Assembly: GCA_017961515.1 (NCBI GenBank)
Contig: JAGCXC010000047.1
Location: forward strand, 1 to 39,936
Origin: Clostridiales bacterium
GTDB taxonomy: Bacteria; Bacillota; Clostridia; Acetivibrionales; RGIG10202
DNA: 39,936 bases
Direction of reading: 5' to 3'
The notes below the pieces were generated by a model that saw only the letters and a program-made list of their open reading frames with translations, made no database searches and had not been told where the DNA came from. Position 1 is the first letter of the stretch, and each line of letters starts with the position of its first letter. This document shows, piece after piece, positions 8,335 to 15,831 of the stretch. Both the position numbers and the translations under genes were made by a program.

Positions 8335-8364
8335 GTCATTTTCACATAACCTAATGCATATGTT
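8335..8364 (+). promoter_or_regulatory. Possible sporulation-type (sigma-E-like) promoter
   Basis: GTCATTTT (8335-8342), 14-base spacer, CATATGTT (8357-8364). This partly matches the Bacillus sigma-E pattern (about GTCATATT - 14 - CATACAAT). No good sigma-A promoter is seen with correct spacing for the gene at 8402. The match is partial, so it is offered as a hint only. Confidence 0.25.
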
Positions 8365-8401
8365 TTATATAGATGTAATCCATAAGAAAGGATTTTTGTT
8401 T

Positions 8402-8725
8402 ATGAGGAAAAATATATTTAATCAAAAGCTATCCAAATTTTGGAATAAGATGGATTCTAAAATCTTAAACTCTAAAATAAATAAATCTATAGAAATACTT
8501 AAGAATCCCGATACAACCGAACTCAAAAAAGAATTGAGTAAAATTGATACTAATGAGCTGCTTAAAAAAATAGATGAATTTGATAAATCTAAATTTGATG
8601 AACTAAATATAGACAAAAAAGAACTTTTGGAGAAACTGTCTACTGTAGATCTAGACAAAGTATCCAATCTACTTGGAGAAAATGGCAATGAAATAATTAC
8701 TAAATTAAAAAAATTTCTTACATAG
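8402..8725 (+). CDS. Small charged helical protein, function unknown
   Basis: Not recognised. The 107-residue product is rich in Lys, Leu, Asp and Glu and reads as amphipathic helices with imperfect short repeats of the type ELLKKIDEFD / ELLEKLSTVD. No signal peptide or membrane segment. I chose ATG 8402, preceded by AAGAAAGGA, over the open frame that extends upstream into the trxB-like promoter region. It is the first of three small same-strand genes with 18-20 nt gaps, closed by a terminator at 9414. A sporulation link is inferred from the neighbours only. Confidence 0.75.
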   Translation: MRKNIFNQKLSKFWNKMDSKILNSKINKSIEILKNPDTTELKKELSKIDTNELLKKIDEFDKSKFDELNIDKKELLEKLSTVDLDKVSNLLGENGNEIITKLKKFLT

Positions 8726-8743
8726 GTTCTAAGAGGTGATACT

Positions 8744-9082
8744 ATGAGTGATGATTTGAATCAAAAAATAAATCAGCTATCTTCAATACTAGGTAAAGAA
8801 AAAATACCTGATAATATGAAAAATTTATTATCAACATTACTTGCAACCAACAATACTAACGAAATTAGCACAAAAGATGAATCGCTTAAAACTCTGACAC
8901 GCGTAAAACACATCATGGACAGACTAGATGCTAGCAATCATGATGAACGCGTAATATTGCTAAACGCTGTTAAACCGTTTCTTAACTTATCAAGACAAAA
9001 AAAATTAGTCAATCTTGTAAAGATACTACAAATGGTAAGTCTATCAAGTCTATTGGATGAAAGTGAATTGGGAAGTTCTTAA
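8744..9082 (+). CDS. Small clostridial protein of unknown function, possibly spore-associated
   Basis: 112 residues, predicted helical and soluble. The C-terminal half contains VILLNAVKPFLNLSRQKK followed by LVNLVKILQM, a pattern (aliphatic - KPFL - xxxRQKKL - aliphatic) that I recall from small uncharacterised clostridial proteins often encoded near spore genes; this is memory, not a search. Good RBS (AAGAGGTG) before ATG. Middle gene of the three-gene cluster. No catalytic motif is seen. Confidence 0.75.
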   Translation: MSDDLNQKINQLSSILGKEKIPDNMKNLLSTLLATNNTNEISTKDESLKTLTRVKHIMDRLDASNHDERVILLNAVKPFLNLSRQKKLVNLVKILQMVSLSSLLDESELGSS

Positions 9083-9102
9083 AATCAGTTGGAGGTAATA
9101 TA

Positions 9103-9402
9103 ATGAAGTATAAAAAATTCTCTAATTCTACTATAGCTAAGCCAAAAACAACTAACGTATCTATAAATTCATTGGAAGAAATTCCCTTGCCAAACGAAAT
9201 CGAAATACAACCAGATATTCTAAAAGAAGAAAACACTCACCTTGACACTACTACAAAAAAGACCTTAGACGTACAAAGGCTTTTAAAAAACATTGAATTA
9301 GATGATATATTACTGTTTGCAATACTAATACTTTTTTTACAAGAAGATGTCCCCGATGAACTTTTAATAGGATTAATAGCAATACTCCTATTACAAAAAT
9401 AA
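9103..9402 (+). CDS. Small protein with C-terminal paired hydrophobic segments
   Basis: 99 residues: a polar N-terminal two thirds, then two short aliphatic stretches, DILLFAILILFLQ and ELLIGLIAILLLQK, separated by an acidic turn (EDVPDE). This layout fits a membrane-associated or self-assembling hydrophobic tail and is common in small clostridial proteins of unknown role. GGAGGT site 7 nt before ATG. Last gene of the cluster; the terminator at 9414-9447 follows closely. Function not assigned. Confidence 0.75.
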   Translation: MKYKKFSNSTIAKPKTTNVSINSLEEIPLPNEIEIQPDILKEENTHLDTTTKKTLDVQRLLKNIELDDILLFAILILFLQEDVPDELLIGLIAILLLQK

Positions 9403-9413
9403 TCAGGGTAAAT

Positions 9414-9447
9414 ACAGGGGATATATTAATACATTCCCCTGTTTTTT
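9414..9447 (+). terminator. Intrinsic terminator of the three-gene cluster
   Basis: ACAGGGGA (9414-9421) pairs with TCCCCTGT (9435-9442) and is followed by TTTTTT. The facing minus-strand gene has its stop codon (9426-9428) in the hairpin loop, so one stem serves as plus-strand terminator and minus-strand coding sequence. Confidence 0.85.
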
Positions 9448-10229
9448 AATGACTTAAAAAGTGTACATGTTCTGCCAGTAATATAAAATACGTTAAACAA
9501 CAAAAACACTATAAACAAAATACCATCTGCAATTGAAAATTCATTGGATGCTATCTTTAGTGGAATCATGATAAATCGTGATGCCAAAAATATTATATCA
9601 AATACTATAAATTTTATAGCTAGCTCAGTGAACCTGAAATCTGTTACTGAACCTCTTGTATCTGTTATAACATTCTTTAATCCATTCCAAATAGTCACCC
9701 TCACATAAACCAACATAGATAAAATAACCAAAACAGTTACCATATCAAAGAATACACAATACCATAATCCTACTGTACCTTTTATGTACGACGACGTAAC
9801 AAACAATGCAGGCAACGAAGCAACTGCCATACTTATCACAAGAGCTTCTAACAAAAAACTTATAGCAACTACTATCATCCATACTTTACCAAAATTCCTA
9901 CATGGCCACCCCGACCGTCTTCTATCTAGAAAATCATCCAACGAATTTAATATAACAACTACTGCAGCACTTATTAACGTAGCCACAATCACTGTTACTA
10001 TAACTCCTGCAATGATCCAGTTGGCTGTAATACAATTATTGTCTTTTATTGAGTTGTACTTAATTTTTATAATCATTATTATTGTTTCATATACATTATT
10101 AAACCTTAAACTCCTTATACCTCCTATTATAGGAAATATCACATAAAACTCTATCCAGCTGAATATAAGCGCCAAAAGCCCTAGTGCAACAGCCGCCGAT
10201 TTCTTCTGTTTCAAAAAATTAATTATCAT
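9426..10229 (-). CDS. Polytopic membrane protein, function unknown
   Basis: Not recognised. The 267-residue product shows about six hydrophobic segments: around residues 12-35, 70-95, 116-142, 150-178, 207-225 and 234-252. A short charged loop (LDDFLDRRRSGWPCRNFGK) lies between the second and third. There is no signal peptide and no known transporter or enzyme motif. ATG start; the end of the gene is inside the terminator of the convergent small-gene cluster. It lies about 100 bases downstream of the peptidoglycan-binding protein gene on the same strand and may be co-transcribed with it. Confidence 0.75.
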   Translation of the reverse strand: MIINFLKQKKSAAVALGLLALIFSWIEFYVIFPIIGGIRSLRFNNVYETIIMIIKIKYNSIKDNNCITANWIIAGVIVTVIVATLISAAVVVILNSLDDFLDRRRSGWPCRNFGKVWMIVVAISFLLEALVISMAVASLPALFVTSSYIKGTVGLWYCVFFDMVTVLVILSMLVYVRVTIWNGLKNVITDTRGSVTDFRFTELAIKFIVFDIIFLASRFIMIPLKIASNEFSIADGILFIVFLLFNVFYITGRTCTLFKSLKNRGMY

Positions 10230-10332
10230 CGTAGTTTACCTCTCTTTTGTTAAATCGTCCTATGACAGAACGTATCCTATTGGAACTATATTAGTTTTTT
10301 AACGTATATTCTTAGAAAACCCCTCGACGTTA

Positions 10333-11133
10333 CTAACGTCTTCCTTCTAATGTATTAATCGCCTTTCTAACCATTTGTTGATGCATAGGCTCAACTCTAT
10401 TGCTCGCGTGTGTTCTGCTATTTAAAAGATGTACACAAAAATGTCCATCCATACCATTTCCTTTTATTGAATCTAGATTAATTCCTCTGCCGAATCCACC
10501 ACTTCTATTAGTTACATAAGCTCGAGTTGGCTTATTATTCAATCCTGCATGAGGCATACCTGCCATTGAAGCCGGTATTTTCACACCATCCACATCTAAA
10601 ATAATAGCCCTTCTATTCCAACTCCATCTGCCACCATAAATTCCCTTCATAGTATTGGTATCTTCACATGTTAGCGTCTCACAATCGGCATGATTGGTTC
10701 CAAAAGTTCTTTTTACCTTAAATGTTCTGCCTGTATCTATATCATATACAGTAGCCACCTTTCCTATACTAAAAACTCTATTACCACCTTCAAACCACGA
10801 CTTTTTGTAATAACTGCCACTCTCAGGAGCACTAGGTGCCTTACCTAACATCTGCTCTATTCTGCATCTTGTTACATTCCCTACTATTCCATCTGCAGAT
10901 AACCCTTGATTTATTTGGAAATCTTTTACCGCTCTTTGAGTTATATCTCCAAAATACCCTGTTACCTTGTAATTGTAATGACCAAGTACTGCTAAATCAT
11001 TTTGTAAGTTTCCTATTTCTTGGCCTGACATCCCTTTCTTCAACAGACCTGCTGCAAACGCAGAATCCTTCATTAATGCCACCTGTAAAAGCATTAATAA
11101 CGCTACTAATACTTTTTTACTACTTACTTTCAT
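10333..11133 (-). CDS. Secreted peptidoglycan-binding protein with uncharacterised C-terminal domain
   Basis: 266 residues. A signal peptide (basic start, hydrophobic 9-20, AFA-A cleavage region near 26-29) leads into a type-1 peptidoglycan-binding domain at about 30-95 (LKKGMSGQEIGNLQ...LGHYNYKVTGYFGDITQRAV...GLSADGIVG). The C-terminal domain (about 110-260) carries conserved-looking Cys and His: NHADCETLTCED, MPHAGL and DGHFCVHLLNSRTH. I have seen this domain in clostridial cell-wall proteins but cannot name an activity; a metal site or cell-wall hydrolase is possible. ATG with AGGAGGG 5 nt upstream. Divergent from the dap operon. Confidence 0.85.
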   Translation of the reverse strand: MKVSSKKVLVALLMLLQVALMKDSAFAAGLLKKGMSGQEIGNLQNDLAVLGHYNYKVTGYFGDITQRAVKDFQINQGLSADGIVGNVTRCRIEQMLGKAPSAPESGSYYKKSWFEGGNRVFSIGKVATVYDIDTGRTFKVKRTFGTNHADCETLTCEDTNTMKGIYGGRWSWNRRAIILDVDGVKIPASMAGMPHAGLNNKPTRAYVTNRSGGFGRGINLDSIKGNGMDGHFCVHLLNSRTHASNRVEPMHQQMVRKAINTLEGRR

Positions 11134-11304
11134 CTAAACCCTCCTTTTTGTTTATTTAATTCTATCAGAAAATTCTACATTTGTAAACCTCTTTTTTACT
11201 TTTTTTAATCGAACAATGTATACATTTGTATATCCTGAAACAATCTACATATTTAGCTTATTACACTTAAGCCCAACAATATTCCTATTTTAACGTTACG
11301 CAAT

Positions 11305-11333
11305 TTGACAATTACAAAACTTCATGATATTAT
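11305..11333 (+). promoter_or_regulatory. Near-consensus sigma-A promoter of asd-dapA-dapB
   Basis: TTGACA (11305-11310), 17-base spacer, TATTAT (11328-11333). Predicted start near 11340 gives a leader of about 85 nt. The leader is too short and lacks the motifs of a lysine riboswitch; none was found. Confidence 0.75.
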
Positions 11334-11426
11334 AACTTGATGTTGTTATGTGACATATTTGGGTAGCATAATATTATTTGTGTAACATACAATTTACTAT
11401 GAAAATGTTAAAGGAGTGTTCGTCAA

Positions 11427-12428
11427 GTGAGAAAATATAATTTTGCAATTGTTGGGGCAACCGGACTTGTTGGCCGGATGTTTTTGACTGTACTGGAAGA
11501 AAAAAAATTACCTATAGATCATATTTATTTTTTTGCGTCTAGTAGATCTAAAGGATCTATACTTAATTTCGATGGACGTGACTATGTTGTAGAAGAATTA
11601 ACCGAGTCTTCCTTTGACCAAGATATAGATATTGCACTATTTTCTGCTGGTGGCACCGTTAGTGAAAAGTATGCTCCTATTGCTGCTAGTAAAGGAATAA
11701 CTGTTATAGACAACAGCAGTTTTTGGCGAATGGATAAAAATGTGCCCCTTGTTGTTCCTGAAGTAAATCGCAAGGATATTTTGTGGAACAATGGTATAAT
11801 TGCAAATCCAAATTGCTCTACTATTCAGGCAGTAGTTCCGCTTTCGCCACTTCATCAAAAATACAAAATAAAAAGAATTGTATATTCTACATACCAAGCT
11901 GTTTCTGGTGCAGGTATAAATGGTATTCGTGACCTTAATGAAGGTATTAGTGGCAAAGCTCCAATTAAGTTTCCACATCCTATCTTCAATAATATACTAC
12001 CTCACATAGACTCTTTCTTACCTGATGGATACACTAAAGAAGAAATGAAAATGGTTAATGAAACAAGAAAAATTTTAGGTGATGATTCAATAAATATAAC
12101 AGCTACAACTGTGAGAGTTCCCGTAATTAACTCTCATTCTGAATCAATAAATGTCGAATTCTACAATGAGTTTAATCTAGATGAATTAAGACTGTTACTA
12201 AAAAATTCACCTGGCGTGGTAGTTGTTGATGATGTTGAAAATAATTTATATCCAATGCCTATTGATGCAACCTCACATGACGAAGTATTCGTAGGCAGAA
12301 TACGACGAGACTTTAGCGTTGCAAACGGCATAAATTTATGGGTTGTAGCAGATAATATACGCAAAGGTGCTGCTACTAATGCAGTTCAAATTGCTGATTG
12401 TTTAATTAATATATGGGAAAGTAAGTAG
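11427..12428 (+). CDS. asd: Aspartate-semialdehyde dehydrogenase
   Basis: NADPH-dependent reduction of beta-aspartyl phosphate to aspartate semialdehyde, the branch point to lysine/diaminopimelate, threonine and methionine. The 333-residue protein has the dinucleotide motif VGATGLVG (9-16), the catalytic cysteine Cys130 in NPNCSTIQ, and the substrate-binding region STYQAVSGAG. Start is GTG with AAGGAG upstream. It is first in an operon with dapA (13-nt gap) and dapB, so here it most likely serves diaminopimelate supply for the cell wall and lysine. Confidence 0.97.
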   Translation: MRKYNFAIVGATGLVGRMFLTVLEEKKLPIDHIYFFASSRSKGSILNFDGRDYVVEELTESSFDQDIDIALFSAGGTVSEKYAPIAASKGITVIDNSSFWRMDKNVPLVVPEVNRKDILWNNGIIANPNCSTIQAVVPLSPLHQKYKIKRIVYSTYQAVSGAGINGIRDLNEGISGKAPIKFPHPIFNNILPHIDSFLPDGYTKEEMKMVNETRKILGDDSINITATTVRVPVINSHSESINVEFYNEFNLDELRLLLKNSPGVVVVDDVENNLYPMPIDATSHDEVFVGRIRRDFSVANGINLWVVADNIRKGAATNAVQIADCLINIWESK

Positions 12429-12441
12429 GGGAGGATTTATT

Positions 12442-13320
12442 ATGATTTTTAAAGGTTCCGGGGTCGCTTTAGTTACTCCTTTTAATGAAGATATGTCAAT
12501 TAATTTTTCTGCAATTGAAGATCTTATTGATTTTCATCTTGCCAATAAAACTGATGCTTTAGTTTTATGTGGTTCAACTGGAGAATCTTCTTCTATGTCA
12601 ACAGATGAAAAACTTTCTGTTCTTGAATTTTGTTTAAACAAAGTTAATGGCAAGATTCCTGTAATTATAGGTGCTGGCAGCAACAACACCAACGATGCCA
12701 TTTCATTTAGCAAGACAGTTGCTTCTATGGGCGCTTCTGCTATTTTATCAGTTTGTCCTTATTACAACAAGCCATCTCAATTAGGTCTTAAAACACATTT
12801 CGAATCTATTGCGAATAGTGTAGATATACCTATAATATTGTACAATGTTCCGTCTAGAACGGGGGTAAATATTGCACCCCAAACAGTATTTGAGTTATCT
12901 AAAATTCCGAACATTGTTGCAATTAAAGAATGTAATTTTTCTCAAGTTGCAAAAATAAAACGACTTTGTGGTGATAACATAGATATTTACTCTGGAAACG
13001 ACGAAGAAGTTGTCCCTATGCTATCTTTAGGTGCTGTTGGCGTAATTTCAGTTTTAGCAAATATTTTACCTCTTGAAACTCACAACATGTGTGAGAACTT
13101 CTTTGAAAATAACATAGTTGACTCGAGAAATAGTCAACTTAGATATATTCCTTTGATAGAATCTTTATTTTCGGAGAGTAATCCTGTTCCGGTAAAAGAA
13201 GCTTTAAACTTGATTGGCAAAAACGTTGGTCAATGCCGATCTCCTTTATCGCATCTTGCACCTGAAAATTTCAGCAAATTACGTCACACATTAGATGAAT
13301 ACGGTTTCAATACTATATAA
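12442..13320 (+). CDS. dapA: 4-hydroxy-tetrahydrodipicolinate synthase
   Basis: Condenses pyruvate with aspartate semialdehyde, the committed step of lysine and diaminopimelate synthesis. The 292-residue TIM-barrel protein shows GSTGESSS (44-51), Tyr134 in LYNVPSRTG and the Schiff-base Lys162 in VAIKECN, plus YYNKPSQ. Length is typical. AGGGGAGG precedes the ATG. Second gene of the operon. Confidence 0.98.
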   Translation: MIFKGSGVALVTPFNEDMSINFSAIEDLIDFHLANKTDALVLCGSTGESSSMSTDEKLSVLEFCLNKVNGKIPVIIGAGSNNTNDAISFSKTVASMGASAILSVCPYYNKPSQLGLKTHFESIANSVDIPIILYNVPSRTGVNIAPQTVFELSKIPNIVAIKECNFSQVAKIKRLCGDNIDIYSGNDEEVVPMLSLGAVGVISVLANILPLETHNMCENFFENNIVDSRNSQLRYIPLIESLFSESNPVPVKEALNLIGKNVGQCRSPLSHLAPENFSKLRHTLDEYGFNTI

Positions 13321-13368
13321 AAAAAGGGGGGCTTTATGCTCCCTAGACTAATTTAAGGATGTGTTTTT

Positions 13369-14118
13369 ATGATAAAAATTTTATTAAGTGGTTGTCAAGG
13401 CAAGATGGGACAAGTTATAACTAGACTCTCATCTGATTATACAAATTTAAAAATAGTTGCAGGTATTGATATAAAAACTACACCTGATTCGCCATATCCC
13501 GTCTATAGGTATGTTTCTTCTGTAACTTGTAACATAGATGTTATAATAGATTTTTCTAATCCATCACTTTTTAATCCGCTATTAGAGTTCGCTCTAGCAA
13601 AAAAAATACCTATGGTTATATGCACTACTGGGCTCTCAACAGATCAGGTAGAAAAAATACATGCAGCTAGTAGAAGTATTCCGATTTTCTTTTCTGCTAA
13701 TATGTCTTGCGGTATACATCTATTGATACATCTTGTACAAGAGGCAGCAAAAGCACTATACGATGATTTCGACATCGAAATAATTGAAAAACATCACAAT
13801 AAAAAAATAGACGCACCTAGCGGAACTGCCCTTTTGATAGCAGACGCTATAAACTCTGTTATACCAAAAAAAGACCTCGTTTTCGACAGACACTCAAAAA
13901 AAGAAGCTCGTAAGAAAACCGAGATTGGCATGCACTCAATCCGTGCTGGATCTATCTCTGGTGAACATTCAGTTATTTTTGCAAATAATGACGAAATTAT
14001 AGAAATTAGTCATACTGCACTATCTAAAGATGTATTTGGTGTAGGTGCACTAAACACCAGCATTCGTTTATTAAACATGCCATCTGGCCTATACACAAAT
14101 CTTAACGAACTAAAATAA
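13369..14118 (+). CDS. dapB: 4-hydroxy-tetrahydrodipicolinate reductase
   Basis: Reduces the DapA product with NAD(P)H to tetrahydrodipicolinate. The 249-residue protein has the N-terminal dinucleotide motif GCQGKMGQ, CTTGLS, and the substrate signature EKHHNKKIDAPSGTA with the catalytic His/Lys region. Start ATG with AAGGATG upstream. The 48-nt gap after dapA contains a small GGGGGGC/GCTCCC hairpin that might tune expression or mRNA stability. Last gene of the operon, ended by the terminator at 14120. Confidence 0.97.
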   Translation: MIKILLSGCQGKMGQVITRLSSDYTNLKIVAGIDIKTTPDSPYPVYRYVSSVTCNIDVIIDFSNPSLFNPLLEFALAKKIPMVICTTGLSTDQVEKIHAASRSIPIFFSANMSCGIHLLIHLVQEAAKALYDDFDIEIIEKHHNKKIDAPSGTALLIADAINSVIPKKDLVFDRHSKKEARKKTEIGMHSIRAGSISGEHSVIFANNDEIIEISHTALSKDVFGVGALNTSIRLLNMPSGLYTNLNELK

Positions 14119-14119
14119 C

Positions 14120-14156
14120 ATCTACCCCCTATTATTGGGGGATAGATTATTTTTTT
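14120..14156. terminator. Convergent bidirectional terminator, dapB / ankyrin gene
   Basis: ATCTACCCCC pairs with GGGGGATAGAT around a TATTATT loop, followed on the plus strand by T-rich sequence to 14156. The minus-strand ankyrin gene ends at 14155, so the T-tract overlaps its stop codon. Confidence 0.85.
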
Positions 14157-15831
14157 AAGGATTTAGTCTTTTTGAGTACAATACAAATTCTTTAATTTGT
14201 TCAGTATTTTTTTCTTCCAATTTAATTTGCTCTATTTTTAGCACTTTCAACATTTTAACATTTGGTTCTATTCTCTCTTTTACCATTCTTTGGGTAATAT
14301 CATAATTAACTTCTCCTAATTCCTTTGCTTTGTCTATTTTAGCATACAACGTAGATATTCTTTTTATATCCTGCCTTAACATCGATTTTGTTGCCTCTAT
14401 AATCTCATACTTCATAATAAATTTTTCTATTTTATCCATCTCTTTTTTTAAGTTCTCACCGCAAAATTTCCCTTCAATTGAACGCTTTGTACGCCATCTA
14501 TTAACATCTCCTGTATAATTTTTAGAATCAATTCTTTCATAAATTTTCTTGAACAACTCTTCTACCATGTTTGTTTCATAATAAACTCTCAATACTAGTT
14601 TAGGTATAGCTTCAGGCATTTCTTTTCCTTTGAGTAACTGTTCCATCTCTTCATTAGCTTCCTTTTTTATAAATCTACTAATTCTTTTTGATCTACCCTC
14701 TAATTCCAGCTGAATATCTTTTTCTATCAACAACTTTACAACACAAGGATGCGAATATACATATGCGTATACCAATAATGAATCATATATTGAATTTCTT
14801 ACATTGATATCAGCTCCCTGATCTATTAAATACTGAATAACCTCTAAATTTCTATATTCACAAGCATACATAAGTGGTGTCTTACCATCATCATCTCTGT
14901 CATTTAGCCTTGCTCCACACTTAATTATATATTTTATTGCTTCTATTTTTCTATCAAAAAAATTATCCACCATATATCCTAGCGCTGTCCTATTTCTATT
15001 ATCTTTTTCATTAACATTAGCTCCATGACCTATTAATAACCTAATTGCTTTAACTTTCATATATTGGCAAGCTAACATCAATGAAGTACGTCCTCTATTA
15101 TCTTTTTTATCCACATACGCACCACGATTTATCAAATATTTCATAATATGAATATTCTCAAATTTACTAGCGTACATTAGTGAAGTCATGCCTGCATTAT
15201 CTTCTTCATTTATATATGCTCCTCTTTCTGCCATGTATTTAACTAATAATGCACTCTTCCCAGTATAATGTCCACATGCGTGCATCAATGCTGTTCTTCC
15301 CTTATTGTCTCTTCTTCCCAAACTTGCTCCTTCCCTCAACAAAAGACATGCCACATCTGTATTTCCGTATTCACACGCATACATTAGTGGAGTATATCCA
15401 CTTGAATCTCTATCATTTATCATTGCACCTTCTTTTAGCAAATACCTTACCATGTATATATTACTACAATCAACACTTCTTCCAATATATCTTCTTAGTA
15501 TTTCCGATCTTCTATAACTCAAAATTTCAGAACTAACATTTAAAACATAATTACATGCGTATGAACAACCATAATACGTACACACATACATCAAGGCTGT
15601 CATACCCAAATCGTCTTTTTTATTTATATTTGCTCCATTGGCTATCAAAATTTTTGCTGTAGCCAAATCTCCAAATTGACATACGTACATTAACACCGTC
15701 TTGCCTTTAGTATCCCTCGCATCTACATCTTCACCCTTTGCTATCAAACGCAAAAGCTCTAATTCGCCCAAAAATACCGCTGTCATCATCCTAGCAAAAC
15801 TAGTATTCAATATTTTTCGCCCCTTTGTCAA
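14155..15831 (-). CDS. Ankyrin-repeat protein downstream of rnr
   Basis: 558 residues as drawn. About nine to ten ankyrin repeats fill residues 15-395, recognisable by G-x-T-x-LM-x-A/VC and the loops GANIN, GADIN and GANVN with D-x-x-G turns. The remaining 160 residues are charged, helical and likely coiled, without a known domain. There is no signal peptide or membrane segment. The longest frame starts at TTG 15831, the base after the rnr stop codon; the TTG at codon 8 (15810) has a better site (AAGGGG, 9 nt), and an ATG exists at codon 15. Ankyrin arrays bind proteins; the partner is unknown. Position suggests co-transcription and coupling with RNase R. Confidence 0.9.
   Translation of the reverse strand: MTKGRKILNTSFARMMTAVFLGELELLRLIAKGEDVDARDTKGKTVLMYVCQFGDLATAKILIANGANINKKDDLGMTALMYVCTYYGCSYACNYVLNVSSEILSYRRSEILRRYIGRSVDCSNIYMVRYLLKEGAMINDRDSSGYTPLMYACEYGNTDVACLLLREGASLGRRDNKGRTALMHACGHYTGKSALLVKYMAERGAYINEEDNAGMTSLMYASKFENIHIMKYLINRGAYVDKKDNRGRTSLMLACQYMKVKAIRLLIGHGANVNEKDNRNRTALGYMVDNFFDRKIEAIKYIIKCGARLNDRDDDGKTPLMYACEYRNLEVIQYLIDQGADINVRNSIYDSLLVYAYVYSHPCVVKLLIEKDIQLELEGRSKRISRFIKKEANEEMEQLLKGKEMPEAIPKLVLRVYYETNMVEELFKKIYERIDSKNYTGDVNRWRTKRSIEGKFCGENLKKEMDKIEKFIMKYEIIEATKSMLRQDIKRISTLYAKIDKAKELGEVNYDITQRMVKERIEPNVKMLKVLKIEQIKLEEKNTEQIKEFVLYSKRLNP

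Noticed and set aside
8219..8401. N-terminal extension of the small gene at 8402
   Set aside because: The open frame overlaps the start of the divergent flavoprotein gene and lacks a ribosome site; ATG 8402 has AAGAAAGGA.
11334..11426. Lysine riboswitch before asd
   Set aside because: The leader is under 100 nt and lacks the conserved lysine-riboswitch helices and motifs.
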